Shown here: one piece after another, positions 1 to 6,801 of the stretch | Layout: each line of letters opens with the position of its first letter | How positions within the stretch are numbered: the stretch's first letter is position 1 | Assembly: GCA_027065835.1 (NCBI GenBank) | Contig: JAMONK010000106.1 | Span: 1 to 12,143, forward strand | Source: Thermococcus sp. | Lineage (GTDB): Archaea > Methanobacteriota_B > Thermococci > Thermococcales > Thermococcaceae | Length of the DNA: 12,143 nt | Direction: 5' to 3' | Position numbers and translations under genes: made by a program | The notes under the pieces: model-generated | The model's database searches: none | Told to the model about the DNA's origin: nothing | The model's input: the letters and a program-made list of their open reading frames with translations, nothing else

Positions 1-810
1 ATCGGCACCCTCGTCGACAAGGCCGGATTCAAGGCCAACGTTCTCCAGTGGGACAGGAAGAAGGCAGTCCACACCGTTTACATCACCGACCCGAAGAGCT
101 ACGAGTGGAACATGTACACCGAGGGTTGGGTTGCAAGCGCCTACGCCCTCTACCCGACCAGCAGCGTCATTCAGTACGACGTCTGGTACGCTCCGGGTGT
201 CGTTGGCTGGACCTACACGCCGGAGACCACCGTTGCGGACCTCCTCAAGCAGGTCGGTAACGGCGATGTGAACGCCGGCGCTCAGAAGCTTGGCCTCAAG
301 TACTACACCGGTAGCAAGCTCCAGGAGATCCTCAAGTGGACCAACACCCAGATCGGCCCGCTCATGTACAACAACAAGCTCACGTACAACAACAAGACCT
401 ACTCAATAACCACCGAGGACCAGTTCTGGGACCTCTACAAGCTCGGTGAGGGCATGCTCATGATGGACGCCCTCCGTGTCTTCACCGTTGAGCAGTGGAA
501 CTTCTTCGAAGTCAGCAAGTCCGTTAACGTCGGAATAGCCGACCCGCTGACCGGTCTCGCCTCAACCATGGCCATCAGGTCACTCAGCAAGGCCCAGCCC
601 ACTCCGACCAGCACCACCTCAACCAGCAGCCCGAGCAGCACCAGCAGCCCGAGCCCCACCCAGACCAGCACCCCAACCAGCAGCAGCACTCCGAGCAGCA
701 CCACCCCAACCAGCACCAGCAGTGGAGGCACCAGCACCACGACCTACGTCATCGTGGGTCTGGTGATAATCGCCATAATCGGCGCCGCCTGGTACTACAT
801 GAAGAAATGA
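1..810 (+). CDS. Peptide-class ABC transporter solute-binding protein, membrane-anchored (3' part, start outside window)
   Basis: This is the last 269 codons of an extracellular solute-binding protein of the family 5 (DppA/OppA/CbtA) type. It is open from base 1 in the frame that ends at the TGA at 808-810. Family assignment rests on the immediately following dpp/opp-type permease and ATPase genes and on C-lobe features such as a WNMYTEGW segment around residue 36. From about residue 199 the chain becomes a Ser/Thr/Pro stalk of roughly 45 residues. A hydrophobic helix (TYVIVGLVIIAIIGAAWYY) and a terminal Met-Lys-Lys follow. This matches archaeal binding proteins that sit on the outer face of the membrane on a C-terminal anchor, with the stalk probably glycosylated. 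The substrate is not readable: in Thermococcales this class covers oligopeptides and beta-gluco-oligosaccharides (CbtA). The N-terminal half and signal peptide lie upstream. The internal ATG at 112 is not the real start. Confidence 0.9.
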   Translation: MGTLVDKAGFKANVLQWDRKKAVHTVYITDPKSYEWNMYTEGWVASAYALYPTSSVIQYDVWYAPGVVGWTYTPETTVADLLKQVGNGDVNAGAQKLGLKYYTGSKLQEILKWTNTQIGPLMYNNKLTYNNKTYSITTEDQFWDLYKLGEGMLMMDALRVFTVEQWNFFEVSKSVNVGIADPLTGLASTMAIRSLSKAQPTPTSTTSTSSPSSTSSPSPTQTSTPTSSSTPSSTTPTSTSSGGTSTTTYVIVGLVIIAIIGAAWYYMKK

Positions 811-814
811 GCTC

Positions 815-838
815 TTTCCCTTTTTTCTTATGATTTTT
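815..838 (+). terminator. T-rich terminator after the binding-protein gene
   Basis: Starting 5 bases after the stop codon is a pyrimidine-rich run with T6 at 821-826 and T5 at 834-838, and more T-rich sequence to about 852. Archaeal RNA polymerase terminates at such T-tracts without needing a hairpin. It probably reduces transcription from the binding-protein gene into the permease genes. Confidence 0.6.
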
Positions 839-896
839 ATTGTCTTTTCTTCAGGTGTCTCCGAAGCTTCTTCTTGAACTCAATGCGTCATTCTGT

Positions 897-922
897 CAAA
901 TGTGTACATCTGTGCACTTTTG
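897..922. promoter_or_regulatory. 26-bp imperfect palindrome upstream of the permease operon, candidate operator
   Basis: The two 12-base arms around the centre at 909-910 match at 10 of 12 positions. The exceptions are 901/918 (T/T) and 905/914 (T/G). The inner core reads GTGTACA-TC-TGTGCAC (902-917), and the outer arms are CAAA and TTTG. It ends 8 bp before the TATA box at 931. Position and symmetry suggest a site for a dimeric regulator. I do not recognise the motif: it is not the TATCAC-N5-GTGATA site of TrmB-type regulators nor the SurR core GTTT-N3-AAC. Confidence 0.5.
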
Positions 923-930
923 GGGGAAAA

Positions 931-940
931 CTATATAAAA
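931..940 (+). promoter_or_regulatory. TATA box of the permease/ATPase operon
   Basis: CTATATAAAA preceded by a purine-rich GGGGGAAAA that can serve as the BRE. Transcription would start near 960, leaving a leader of about 40 nt. The leader ends with a strong Shine-Dalgarno site, GGGAGGT at 989-995, seven bases before the ATG at 1002. Confidence 0.7.
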
Positions 941-1001
941 CTTTTACACGATTGAAAACCTTAGCGGATACTGAAATCAATAATATAAGGGAGGTCTGAT
1001 T

Positions 1002-2051
1002 ATGGGATTTGGGAAGTACCTCGCGTACAGGCTGTTCAACGCGGCGTTGATTTTGTTTTTTGTCGTACTGCTAACGTCAACTCTCTTCGTTAAGTTGGCG
1101 GACGTTACATTGCAGTCTCAGATCCAGGAGACGGTTCAGGCGGAATGGAATGCGTACGCCCAACACCACCCCGGTGGGCATGTCAATCAGAGTGAGTTTA
1201 TAAAACAGAGGACCGAGTACTGGACGGATTATTACGGTCTTAACAAGCCTTACAGAACAAGGGTCTGGCAAACCACGATTAAAACGTTAACGTTTAATTT
1301 CGGTCAGACCAGACAGACACTTTTCGGTACCAGGGACACGACTCAGATCATCAAGATAGCCCTTCCAAGGACAATTCTCCTGTTCACAACGGCCCAGATA
1401 ATCGTTATCCTCATAGGAATCCTCCTCGGTGTTAAGAGCGCCCAAAACCCGGGAAGCACTGTGGACAGGACGATATCCGTCCTGGCAATGGTCACGGCGA
1501 GCCTCCCGATGTGGTGGTTCGGCATGATCATGATCCTCATCTTCGCCTTCAAACTGGGGTGGTTCCCGGTCAACTCATTCCCAGACCCAACCTTAACGGG
1601 ACTGGCGCACATTAAGGACGTTATGTGGAGGATGGTGCTTCCGGTTACCACCATAGTCACGGTCCTCTTCGGAGGATGGGCTTGGACAACTAGGAACATC
1701 ATGATAGGAACCATGCAGGAAGATTTCATCATGGCAGCGAGGGCGAAGGGTGTTCCGGAGAGAAAGGTCATCTACGGGCACGCGCTCCGCGCGGCGGCAC
1801 CGCCGATAGTTACTATGACCATCTTCAGCCTCCTTGGTTCCCTCGGTGGAGCCATCATTACCGAGGCCGTCTTTAACTGGCCAGGGATGGGTAGGCTGTA
1901 CTGGATAGCCCTCCAGCAGAACGAGACGACGCTCATAGTTGGCCTCACCTACATATTCACCCTGCTGTACCTGACGGCAATGATACTGGCCGACCTGACC
2001 TACGCCTTCCTCGACCCGCGTGTTAAGGTCGGTGCATCAGCCAGCATGTGA
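1002..2051 (+). CDS. Peptide ABC transporter permease, DppB/OppB type
   Basis: A 349-residue inner-membrane permease subunit that pairs with the next gene product to form the channel of a peptide-type importer. Helix 1 is at about residues 9-30. An external loop follows to about 117, then five further hydrophobic segments. The cytoplasmic EAA coupling loop, which contacts the ATPases, is at about 240-265 and contains AARAKGVPERKVIYGHALR. The family hallmarks ITEAVFNWPGMGRLYW (286-301) and the C-terminal ADLTYAFLDPRVK (330-342) are both present, and the length is normal for DppB (about 340). The start is fixed by GGGAGGT at 989-995. It heads a tight cluster of four genes with gaps of about 11 bases. 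The substrate cannot be assigned from this subunit alone. Confidence 0.93.
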   Translation: MGFGKYLAYRLFNAALILFFVVLLTSTLFVKLADVTLQSQIQETVQAEWNAYAQHHPGGHVNQSEFIKQRTEYWTDYYGLNKPYRTRVWQTTIKTLTFNFGQTRQTLFGTRDTTQIIKIALPRTILLFTTAQIIVILIGILLGVKSAQNPGSTVDRTISVLAMVTASLPMWWFGMIMILIFAFKLGWFPVNSFPDPTLTGLAHIKDVMWRMVLPVTTIVTVLFGGWAWTTRNIMIGTMQEDFIMAARAKGVPERKVIYGHALRAAAPPIVTMTIFSLLGSLGGAIITEAVFNWPGMGRLYWIALQQNETTLIVGLTYIFTLLYLTAMILADLTYAFLDPRVKVGASASM

Positions 2052-2062
2052 GGTGACGTGAA

Positions 2063-3514
2063 ATGAGATGGGTTGACATGAAAGATAGCCTCAAGAACTT
2101 TTGGAACGATTTCCGGAGGGAAAAGTCCGGAATGTTCGGACTGTTCCTCCTCATCCTCCTCCTGTTTACCGCACTCGCCGCTCCGCTCCTCACGAGCCCG
2201 GACATACCTCAGAAGTGGAAGACGTACTGGCTGGAGAACCCGCAGAACGCGCCCCCGGCCTGGAGCAACTACTTCTCATCGACCACCAAGGCGCCCCACG
2301 TTATCTACACCTACCACGACCTTCACATAACCAAGAGCAAGGACCAGTTCGGGGACACGGTTTACAGCTTCGAGATCCCGTACAAGTACAATTACCAAGT
2401 GCCCGTGAAGGATATCGTTATCTTCAAACTCGCGTCCAACGCTTCGTCTCCCCTGGACGCCCCGCATATATCCATCGCCCTTAGAAGGCCCGTCCAGGAC
2501 GGTTACAGCCGTGTCGTTCCTTTGCTGGATGAGACCGTTTCATCAAACGCCACCATTCAGCTCTCCACCAACACCCAGGTTAGAAGGAACGTCCTGAACT
2601 GGCTCAAGCAGAACAAGGTTCAGGTTGACCCCACCCTTGAGTTCCAGCTCCTGGCCACGATGGACACGATGAAGTTCCTGTTCTCCCAGATACAGCCCAA
2701 CATCCAGAACATGATGGACAACCCCAAGCCCCTCCACGGTACGTACACGCTCCTGGTCAACGTGACCGCGAAGCCTGGAATCTCCGTGGACTTTAGCAAC
2801 GTTGAGATCGTCTTCATGGGCAGAACCTACGGCATCATGGGAACCGATGACCGCGGTAGGGACATCTGGACCGGACTCATATGGGGAAGCAGGGTTTCAC
2901 TTACAATCGGTATCGCGGTGGCGGTGCTCAGCGTTCTCATAGGAATCTTCTATGGAGTTACAAGCGCGTACCTCGGTGGCTGGAAGGACGAGTTCCTGCA
3001 GAGGATCAACGAGTTCGTAGCCTCAATACCAACGCTGCCGATCCTCATCCTCCTCGGTGTTTACTTTGGAGGACACATCATGCTCTGGCAGCTCGTACTG
3101 CTGTTGGTGGCCTTTGGATGGGTTGGTATAGCGAAAGTTGCGAGGAGTATGGCCCTCCAGATCAAAGAGCAGACGTACGTTGAGGCCGCGAGGGCACTAG
3201 GTGCCGGAACCGGTAGGATAGTTTTCAAGCACATGGTACCCCAGCTCCTTCCGTACGCCTTTGCCCAGATAGCCCTTGGTGTTCCGGGGGCCATCCTGGC
3301 CGAGGCCTCTCTGAGCTTCCTGGGTCTCGGTGATCCGAGCAAGATCACGTGGGGTCAGATGCTCAACGAGGCACAGCGTGCCGGTGCCGCGGTCAATGGA
3401 TACTGGTGGGAGGTTATCCCGCCCGGACTGGCGATTACCCTAGTGGGTCTAACGTTCGTCCTCATCGGTGTGGCCCTTGACAAGGTCCTCAACCCGAGGC
3501 TCAGGAGGATGTGA
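2063..3514 (+). CDS. Peptide ABC transporter permease, DppC/OppC type, with large external domain
   Basis: The second channel subunit, 483 residues against about 300 for bacterial DppC. Helix 1 is at about 22-42. It is followed by an extracytoplasmic segment of about 210 residues (43-255) with potential N-glycosylation sites at N126, N162 and N233. The family motif GTDDRGRD (260-267) precedes the second helix. The remaining helices and the EAA loop at about 366-391 (YVEAARALGAGTGRIVFKH) are canonical, as are AEASLSFLGLG (413-423) and the terminal LNPRLRRM. The excess length lies entirely between helix 1 and the GTD motif. The start is the ATG at 2063, 7 bases after GAGGTG (2050-2055); an in-frame ATG at 2078 has no comparable site. 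The insertion may help dock the anchored binding protein, which is inference. Confidence 0.92.
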   Translation: MRWVDMKDSLKNFWNDFRREKSGMFGLFLLILLLFTALAAPLLTSPDIPQKWKTYWLENPQNAPPAWSNYFSSTTKAPHVIYTYHDLHITKSKDQFGDTVYSFEIPYKYNYQVPVKDIVIFKLASNASSPLDAPHISIALRRPVQDGYSRVVPLLDETVSSNATIQLSTNTQVRRNVLNWLKQNKVQVDPTLEFQLLATMDTMKFLFSQIQPNIQNMMDNPKPLHGTYTLLVNVTAKPGISVDFSNVEIVFMGRTYGIMGTDDRGRDIWTGLIWGSRVSLTIGIAVAVLSVLIGIFYGVTSAYLGGWKDEFLQRINEFVASIPTLPILILLGVYFGGHIMLWQLVLLLVAFGWVGIAKVARSMALQIKEQTYVEAARALGAGTGRIVFKHMVPQLLPYAFAQIALGVPGAILAEASLSFLGLGDPSKITWGQMLNEAQRAGAAVNGYWWEVIPPGLAITLVGLTFVLIGVALDKVLNPRLRRM

Positions 3515-3524
3515 GGTGGTAGAG

Positions 3525-4484
3525 ATGAGCAAGAACGTGCTTGAAGTAAAGAACCTCAAGATGTATTACTTCACGAACAAGGGTGTCGTTAAAGCGGTGG
3601 ACGATCTCAGTTTCACCCTGAAGAAGGGTGAAGTGCTTGGACTTGCCGGTGAGAGTGGGTGCGGCAAGTCCTCCCTTGGTTTTACTTTAATGGGGATGCC
3701 GACACCACCAGGGAAGATCGTAGACGGTAGCATAAAGATAGACGGCAGGGAGGTCGTTGGCCTGCCCGAGGACGTGCTCAGGAAGGAGGTACGCTGGCAG
3801 AAGATCTCGATGATATTCCAGGGTGCGATGAACGCCCTCAACCCTGTGTACACCGTTGGCTACCAGATGATAGAGCCGCTCGTGTACCTGAAGGGTATGG
3901 AGAGGGACGACGCGCTTGACAGGGCCCAGAAATACCTGGAGCTGGTCGGCCTTCCTGGGGACATAGTTTACCGCTATCCACACGAGCTCTCAGGAGGAAT
4001 GAAGCAGCGTGTCATCATAGCAACCGCCCTCCTCCTTGAGCCGGACGTGGTTATCGCAGATGAGCCGACAACCGCCCTTGACGTCGTCGTTCAGGCGCAG
4101 ATCATCAACCTCATGAAGAAGCTGAAGAAGGAGCTCGGCCTGTCGATGATATTCATCACCCACGACCTCAGCATCCTTGCGGAGATCAGTGACCGCGTTG
4201 CCATAATGTACGCCGGTAAACTCGTTGAGATTGGAGACAGCGAGAAGATATACTACGAACCGGCTCACCCGTACACTCAGAAACTGCTGGCGGCAATACC
4301 GAGGCTTCACGAGGATGTTGAGAGGCTGGAGTTCATTCCGGGACAGCCGCCCAACCTCATCAACCCGCCTAAGGGATGCCGCTTCCACCCGAGGTGCCCG
4401 TACGCAATGCAGGTTTGTAAGGAGCAGATACCCGAGCTGAAGGAAGTTGATAAAGACCACTACGCTGCATGCTGGTTGCTGTGA
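3525..4484 (+). CDS. Peptide ABC transporter ATPase, DppD/OppD type
   Basis: A 319-residue cytoplasmic ATPase that powers the importer with the next gene product. Walker A is GESGCGKSS (42-50), the Q-loop glutamine is Q99, the signature LSGGMKQR is at 155-162, Walker B VVIADEP at 175-181, and the switch histidine H213 lies in ITHD. The C-terminal oligopeptide/dipeptide extension holds CRFHPRC (285-291) plus C298 and C316. This four-cysteine set is associated with an [4Fe-4S] cluster in DppD-type ATPases. I chose the ATG at 3525 because GAGGTGG (3513-3519) precedes it and the ABC fold begins right there. An upstream in-frame ATG at 3468 would add 19 residues of out-of-frame permease sequence, and GTG at 3516 lies inside the ribosome site. 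It starts 10 bases after the permease stop. Confidence 0.94.
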   Translation: MSKNVLEVKNLKMYYFTNKGVVKAVDDLSFTLKKGEVLGLAGESGCGKSSLGFTLMGMPTPPGKIVDGSIKIDGREVVGLPEDVLRKEVRWQKISMIFQGAMNALNPVYTVGYQMIEPLVYLKGMERDDALDRAQKYLELVGLPGDIVYRYPHELSGGMKQRVIIATALLLEPDVVIADEPTTALDVVVQAQIINLMKKLKKELGLSMIFITHDLSILAEISDRVAIMYAGKLVEIGDSEKIYYEPAHPYTQKLLAAIPRLHEDVERLEFIPGQPPNLINPPKGCRFHPRCPYAMQVCKEQIPELKEVDKDHYAACWLL

Positions 4485-4494
4485 GGTGTGAGAA

Positions 4495-5502
4495 ATGGCC
4501 GAGCCGGTACTCAAAGTTGAAAATCTCAAGAAGTACTTCCCGATCAAAAGGGGACTCGTGTCCTCACTCAAGGGAGAACCCCAGAGATTCGTAAGGGCCG
4601 TCGATGGTATAACCTTTGAAGTCGGAAAGCAGGAAGTCTTTGCACTGGTAGGCGAAAGCGGCTGTGGAAAGTCCACCACCGGAAAGCTCATAGTCAAGCT
4701 GCTGCAGCCGACCGAGGGCAGCATCTACCTTGAGGGAAATGACGTTACCAACGTCAGAACCAGGGAGGAGGTCTTGGCTTACAGGAGAAAGGTTCAGATC
4801 ATATTCCAGGACCCGTTCAGTTCAATGAACCCACGCTTCAGGGTCTTTGATATCCTGGAGGAGCCCCTCCTTATTCACGGTATAGGCGAAACCAGGGCGG
4901 AGCGTGAGGAGCTGATCTACAAGGCGCTTGAGATGGTCAAAATAACCCCGCCCGAGGACTACGTCGGCAGGTTCCCGCACATGCTGTCCGGAGGTCAGAG
5001 GCAGCGTGTCGCCATAGCCAGGGCCCTCATCCTGGACCCGACCTTCATCGTTGCGGACGAGCCCGTCTCGATGCTTGACGTTTCGATCCGTGCAGAGGTC
5101 CTTGAGCTCATGAAGGAGCTCAAAGAGAAGATGGGCGTCACCTACCTGTACATCACCCACGACATGTCCACGGCAAGGTACTTCGCCGACTGGATGGCCG
5201 TCATGTACCTTGGAAGGATAGTGGAGATGGGTCCAGCCAAGAGGGTCATCGACAACCCGTTGCACCCGTACACCCGGGCACTCCTGGCTGCGGTCCCGGA
5301 GCCTAAGCCCGAGAGGAGGAACATAATAAAGGAGCTCCCGATCAGGGGTGAGGTTCCAAACGCGGCCAACATACCGCCCGGGTGCCGCTTCCACCCAAGG
5401 TGCATATTTGCCCAGAAGGGCCTCTGTGACGTCGAACATCCGAAGCTCGTCGAGTACGAGCACAACCACTGGGCGGAGTGCCACCTTGTGGGCAAGTACT
5501 GA
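4495..5502 (+). CDS. Peptide ABC transporter ATPase, DppF/OppF type
   Basis: A 335-residue partner ATPase. Walker A is GESGCGKST (53-61), Q-loop Q105 in FQDPFSSMNP, signature LSGGQRQR (164-171), Walker B IVADEP (185-190) and switch histidine H222. All catalytic motifs are intact, so both nucleotide sites of the DppD/DppF heterodimer look usable. Before the ABC core is the KYFPIKRG segment typical of OppF/DppF. The C-terminal extension repeats the cysteine set of its partner (C297, C303, C311, C329), again a possible iron-sulfur site. GAGGTGTGAG at 4483-4492 overlaps the preceding stop codon and fixes the start, 10 bases after that stop. It is the last gene of the transporter and is followed by a T-tract. 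Confidence 0.94.
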   Translation: MAEPVLKVENLKKYFPIKRGLVSSLKGEPQRFVRAVDGITFEVGKQEVFALVGESGCGKSTTGKLIVKLLQPTEGSIYLEGNDVTNVRTREEVLAYRRKVQIIFQDPFSSMNPRFRVFDILEEPLLIHGIGETRAEREELIYKALEMVKITPPEDYVGRFPHMLSGGQRQRVAIARALILDPTFIVADEPVSMLDVSIRAEVLELMKELKEKMGVTYLYITHDMSTARYFADWMAVMYLGRIVEMGPAKRVIDNPLHPYTRALLAAVPEPKPERRNIIKELPIRGEVPNAANIPPGCRFHPRCIFAQKGLCDVEHPKLVEYEHNHWAECHLVGKY

Positions 5503-5509
5503 CCTTTGC

Positions 5510-5516
5510 TTTTTTT
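5510..5516 (+). terminator. T7 tract after the ABC operon
   Basis: Seven consecutive T residues begin 7 bases after the stop codon, in a T-rich gap of only 37 bases. No TATA box is evident between it and the next gene, so termination may be partial and the next genes may depend on read-through. Confidence 0.45.
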
Positions 5517-5539
5517 CACTTTGATTCTTGGTGATAAAA

Positions 5540-6031
5540 ATGGCGAGTTTTAAAGAAGCCCTCTCAAACGTGTACATTCGGCTGGGTCTTGTCCTCCTAC
5601 TCCTATCGCTGGTTCTGGCGGTGGTGTCTCTGAGAACCTCCCCCTACTCGTTTCAGTCAAGTGGATACCTGGGGGCGGGCCAGGGGATCCAACTCCTTGG
5701 GAACCACAGTGCGTCACACACGGTGAGCAACAGGACCCTGGTTCTCTCGGGTAACGGGACGCTGGTCGTGATCACCGCCGGGACGAATAAGACGTACTCA
5801 CTTAACGGAACCTCCATTACCCTTCATCCGAGCGATACGCCTATACTATCCGTGATCCAGGGCGGAATCTCCTACCACTACGAAGAGGAGGGCACAGAGT
5901 ACCACTACCTCAACTTGGCCATCGTTGCGTTCGTCATCATGCTCCTCGGGAGTATGTTCTCGATATACGGGTTTACCCACGTCATGTCGGACCTTAAAAA
6001 GGAGCGGGAAAGAAGGAGGCGCGGATCATGA
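5540..6031 (+). CDS. Uncharacterised two-helix membrane protein with glycosylatable external domain
   Basis: I do not recognise a family. The 163-residue product has a hydrophobic helix at about 15-31, an external domain of about 95 residues and a second helix at about 125-145. A very basic tail follows ([13 protein letters not shown]). The external part carries five N-X-S/T sequons (N55, N64, N72, N83, N89), consistent with a surface-exposed glycoprotein domain. Arginine and lysine at the C-terminus suggest both ends are cytoplasmic. The start is the ATG at 5540 because GGTGAT (5530-5535) lies four bases upstream; in-frame TTG (5528) and GTG (5531) fall in or before that site. Its stop overlaps the start of the NAD+ synthetase gene (ATGA at 6028-6031), which points to translational coupling. 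Function unknown. Confidence 0.8.
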   Translation: MASFKEALSNVYIRLGLVLLLLSLVLAVVSLRTSPYSFQSSGYLGAGQGIQLLGNHSASHTVSNRTLVLSGNGTLVVITAGTNKTYSLNGTSITLHPSDTPILSVIQGGISYHYEEEGTEYHYLNLAIVAFVIMLLGSMFSIYGFTHVMSDLKKERERRRRGS

Positions 6032-6792
6032 GGAAGCTGGATATTGAAACCGTGGTGGGGACTGGAGAAGATTTTCTCAGGAAGGGGGTTGCCGGGGCAG
6101 GCGCCGACGGGGTCGTTGTGGGCGTAAGTGGAGGAATCGACAGCGCTACGGCAGCCTATCTCGCCGTCAGGGCCCTTGGAAAAGAACGGGTGCTTGGGGT
6201 TATAATGCCTTACTACGAGAACGGTGATGTGGACGACGCGAGGCTGGTGTGCGAGAGCCTGGGTATTGACTACCGTGTCATCGGGATTAAACCCATCGTT
6301 GATGCGGTGGTGGCCCAGCTCGGCTTCCAGCCGGACAGACGCTCCCTGGGCAATATAATGGCGAGGGCCAGAATGGTTCTCTTGTACGCACACGCCAACC
6401 AGCTCAACCGCCTCGTCCTTGGAACGAGCAACAGAAGCGAGGTTCTGACGGGGTACTTCACAAAGTGGGGGGATGGGGCGAGTGATGTAGCTCCCCTCAT
6501 AAACCTCTACAAAACTGAGGTCTGGGAGGTTGCGAGGTTCCTTGGGGTCCCGGGGAGGATAATCGAGAAGAAGCCAACCGCGGGCCTCTGGGAGGGACAG
6601 ACAGACGAGGATGAGCTTGGCATAAGCTACCGCCTTCTGGATGAGATTCTGTGGCGCCTCGTTGACCTAAAGATGTCGAGGGAGAGGGTAGCCGAGGAAC
6701 TTGGCGTTCCAGTTGAGAAGGTTGAATACGTTGAAAGCCTCGTGAGAAGGAGCGAGCACAAGCGCCGCCTTCCACCCGGCCCGGAGTTCTGA
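6028..6792 (+). CDS. nadE: NH3-dependent NAD+ synthetase
   Basis: A 254-residue cytoplasmic enzyme that adenylates nicotinic acid adenine dinucleotide with ATP and amidates it to NAD+, the last step of NAD synthesis. The PP-loop SGGIDS is at 34-39. Other family motifs are NIMARARM (109-116), LGTSNRSE (131-138), [16 protein letters not shown] (142-157), KTEV (162-165), [16 protein letters not shown] (183-198) and HKRRLPP near the C-terminus. The protein is complete and of normal length for the archaeal form. It has no N-terminal nitrilase-type glutaminase domain, so ammonia rather than glutamine should be the nitrogen donor, unless a separate glutaminase subunit exists elsewhere. The ATG overlaps the preceding stop by four bases. 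Glutamine synthetase, another ammonia consumer, lies about 0.9 kb downstream on the other strand. Confidence 0.95.
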   Translation: MRKLDIETVVGTGEDFLRKGVAGAGADGVVVGVSGGIDSATAAYLAVRALGKERVLGVIMPYYENGDVDDARLVCESLGIDYRVIGIKPIVDAVVAQLGFQPDRRSLGNIMARARMVLLYAHANQLNRLVLGTSNRSEVLTGYFTKWGDGASDVAPLINLYKTEVWEVARFLGVPGRIIEKKPTAGLWEGQTDEDELGISYRLLDEILWRLVDLKMSRERVAEELGVPVEKVEYVESLVRRSEHKRRLPPGPEF

Positions 6793-6801
6793 GGTGAGCG
6801 G

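Noticed and set aside
1..111. Treating the ATG at 112 as the start of the binding-protein gene
   Set aside because: The frame is open and protein-like from base 1, so the gene is simply cut by the window edge.
595..735. Repetitive AGCAGC/ACCAGC tract as a DNA repeat or mobile feature
   Set aside because: It encodes the Ser/Thr/Pro stalk in frame; the repetition follows from the amino-acid composition.
844..890. Minus-strand stretch that could encode a lysine/arginine-rich tail (EFKKKLRRHLKKRQ) as a gene remnant
   Set aside because: It is open for only about 15 codons with a stop just upstream and no start or ribosome site; too short to support a pseudogene.
3468..3524. Upstream ATG giving the DppD-type ATPase 19 extra residues
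   Set aside because: It overlaps the end of the permease gene in another frame, lacks a Shine-Dalgarno site, and the ABC domain begins at 3525 just after GAGGTGG.
3990..4724. Long minus-strand open frame (244 codons) antisense to the ATPase genes, and similar ones at 4822-5577 and 5905-6393
   Set aside because: They are shadows caused by GC-rich third positions in the opposite strand; the plus-strand genes carry intact family motifs and ribosome sites.
5528..5539. TTG or GTG start for the small membrane protein upstream of nadE
   Set aside because: These codons fall before or within the GGTGAT ribosome site that best serves the ATG at 5540.
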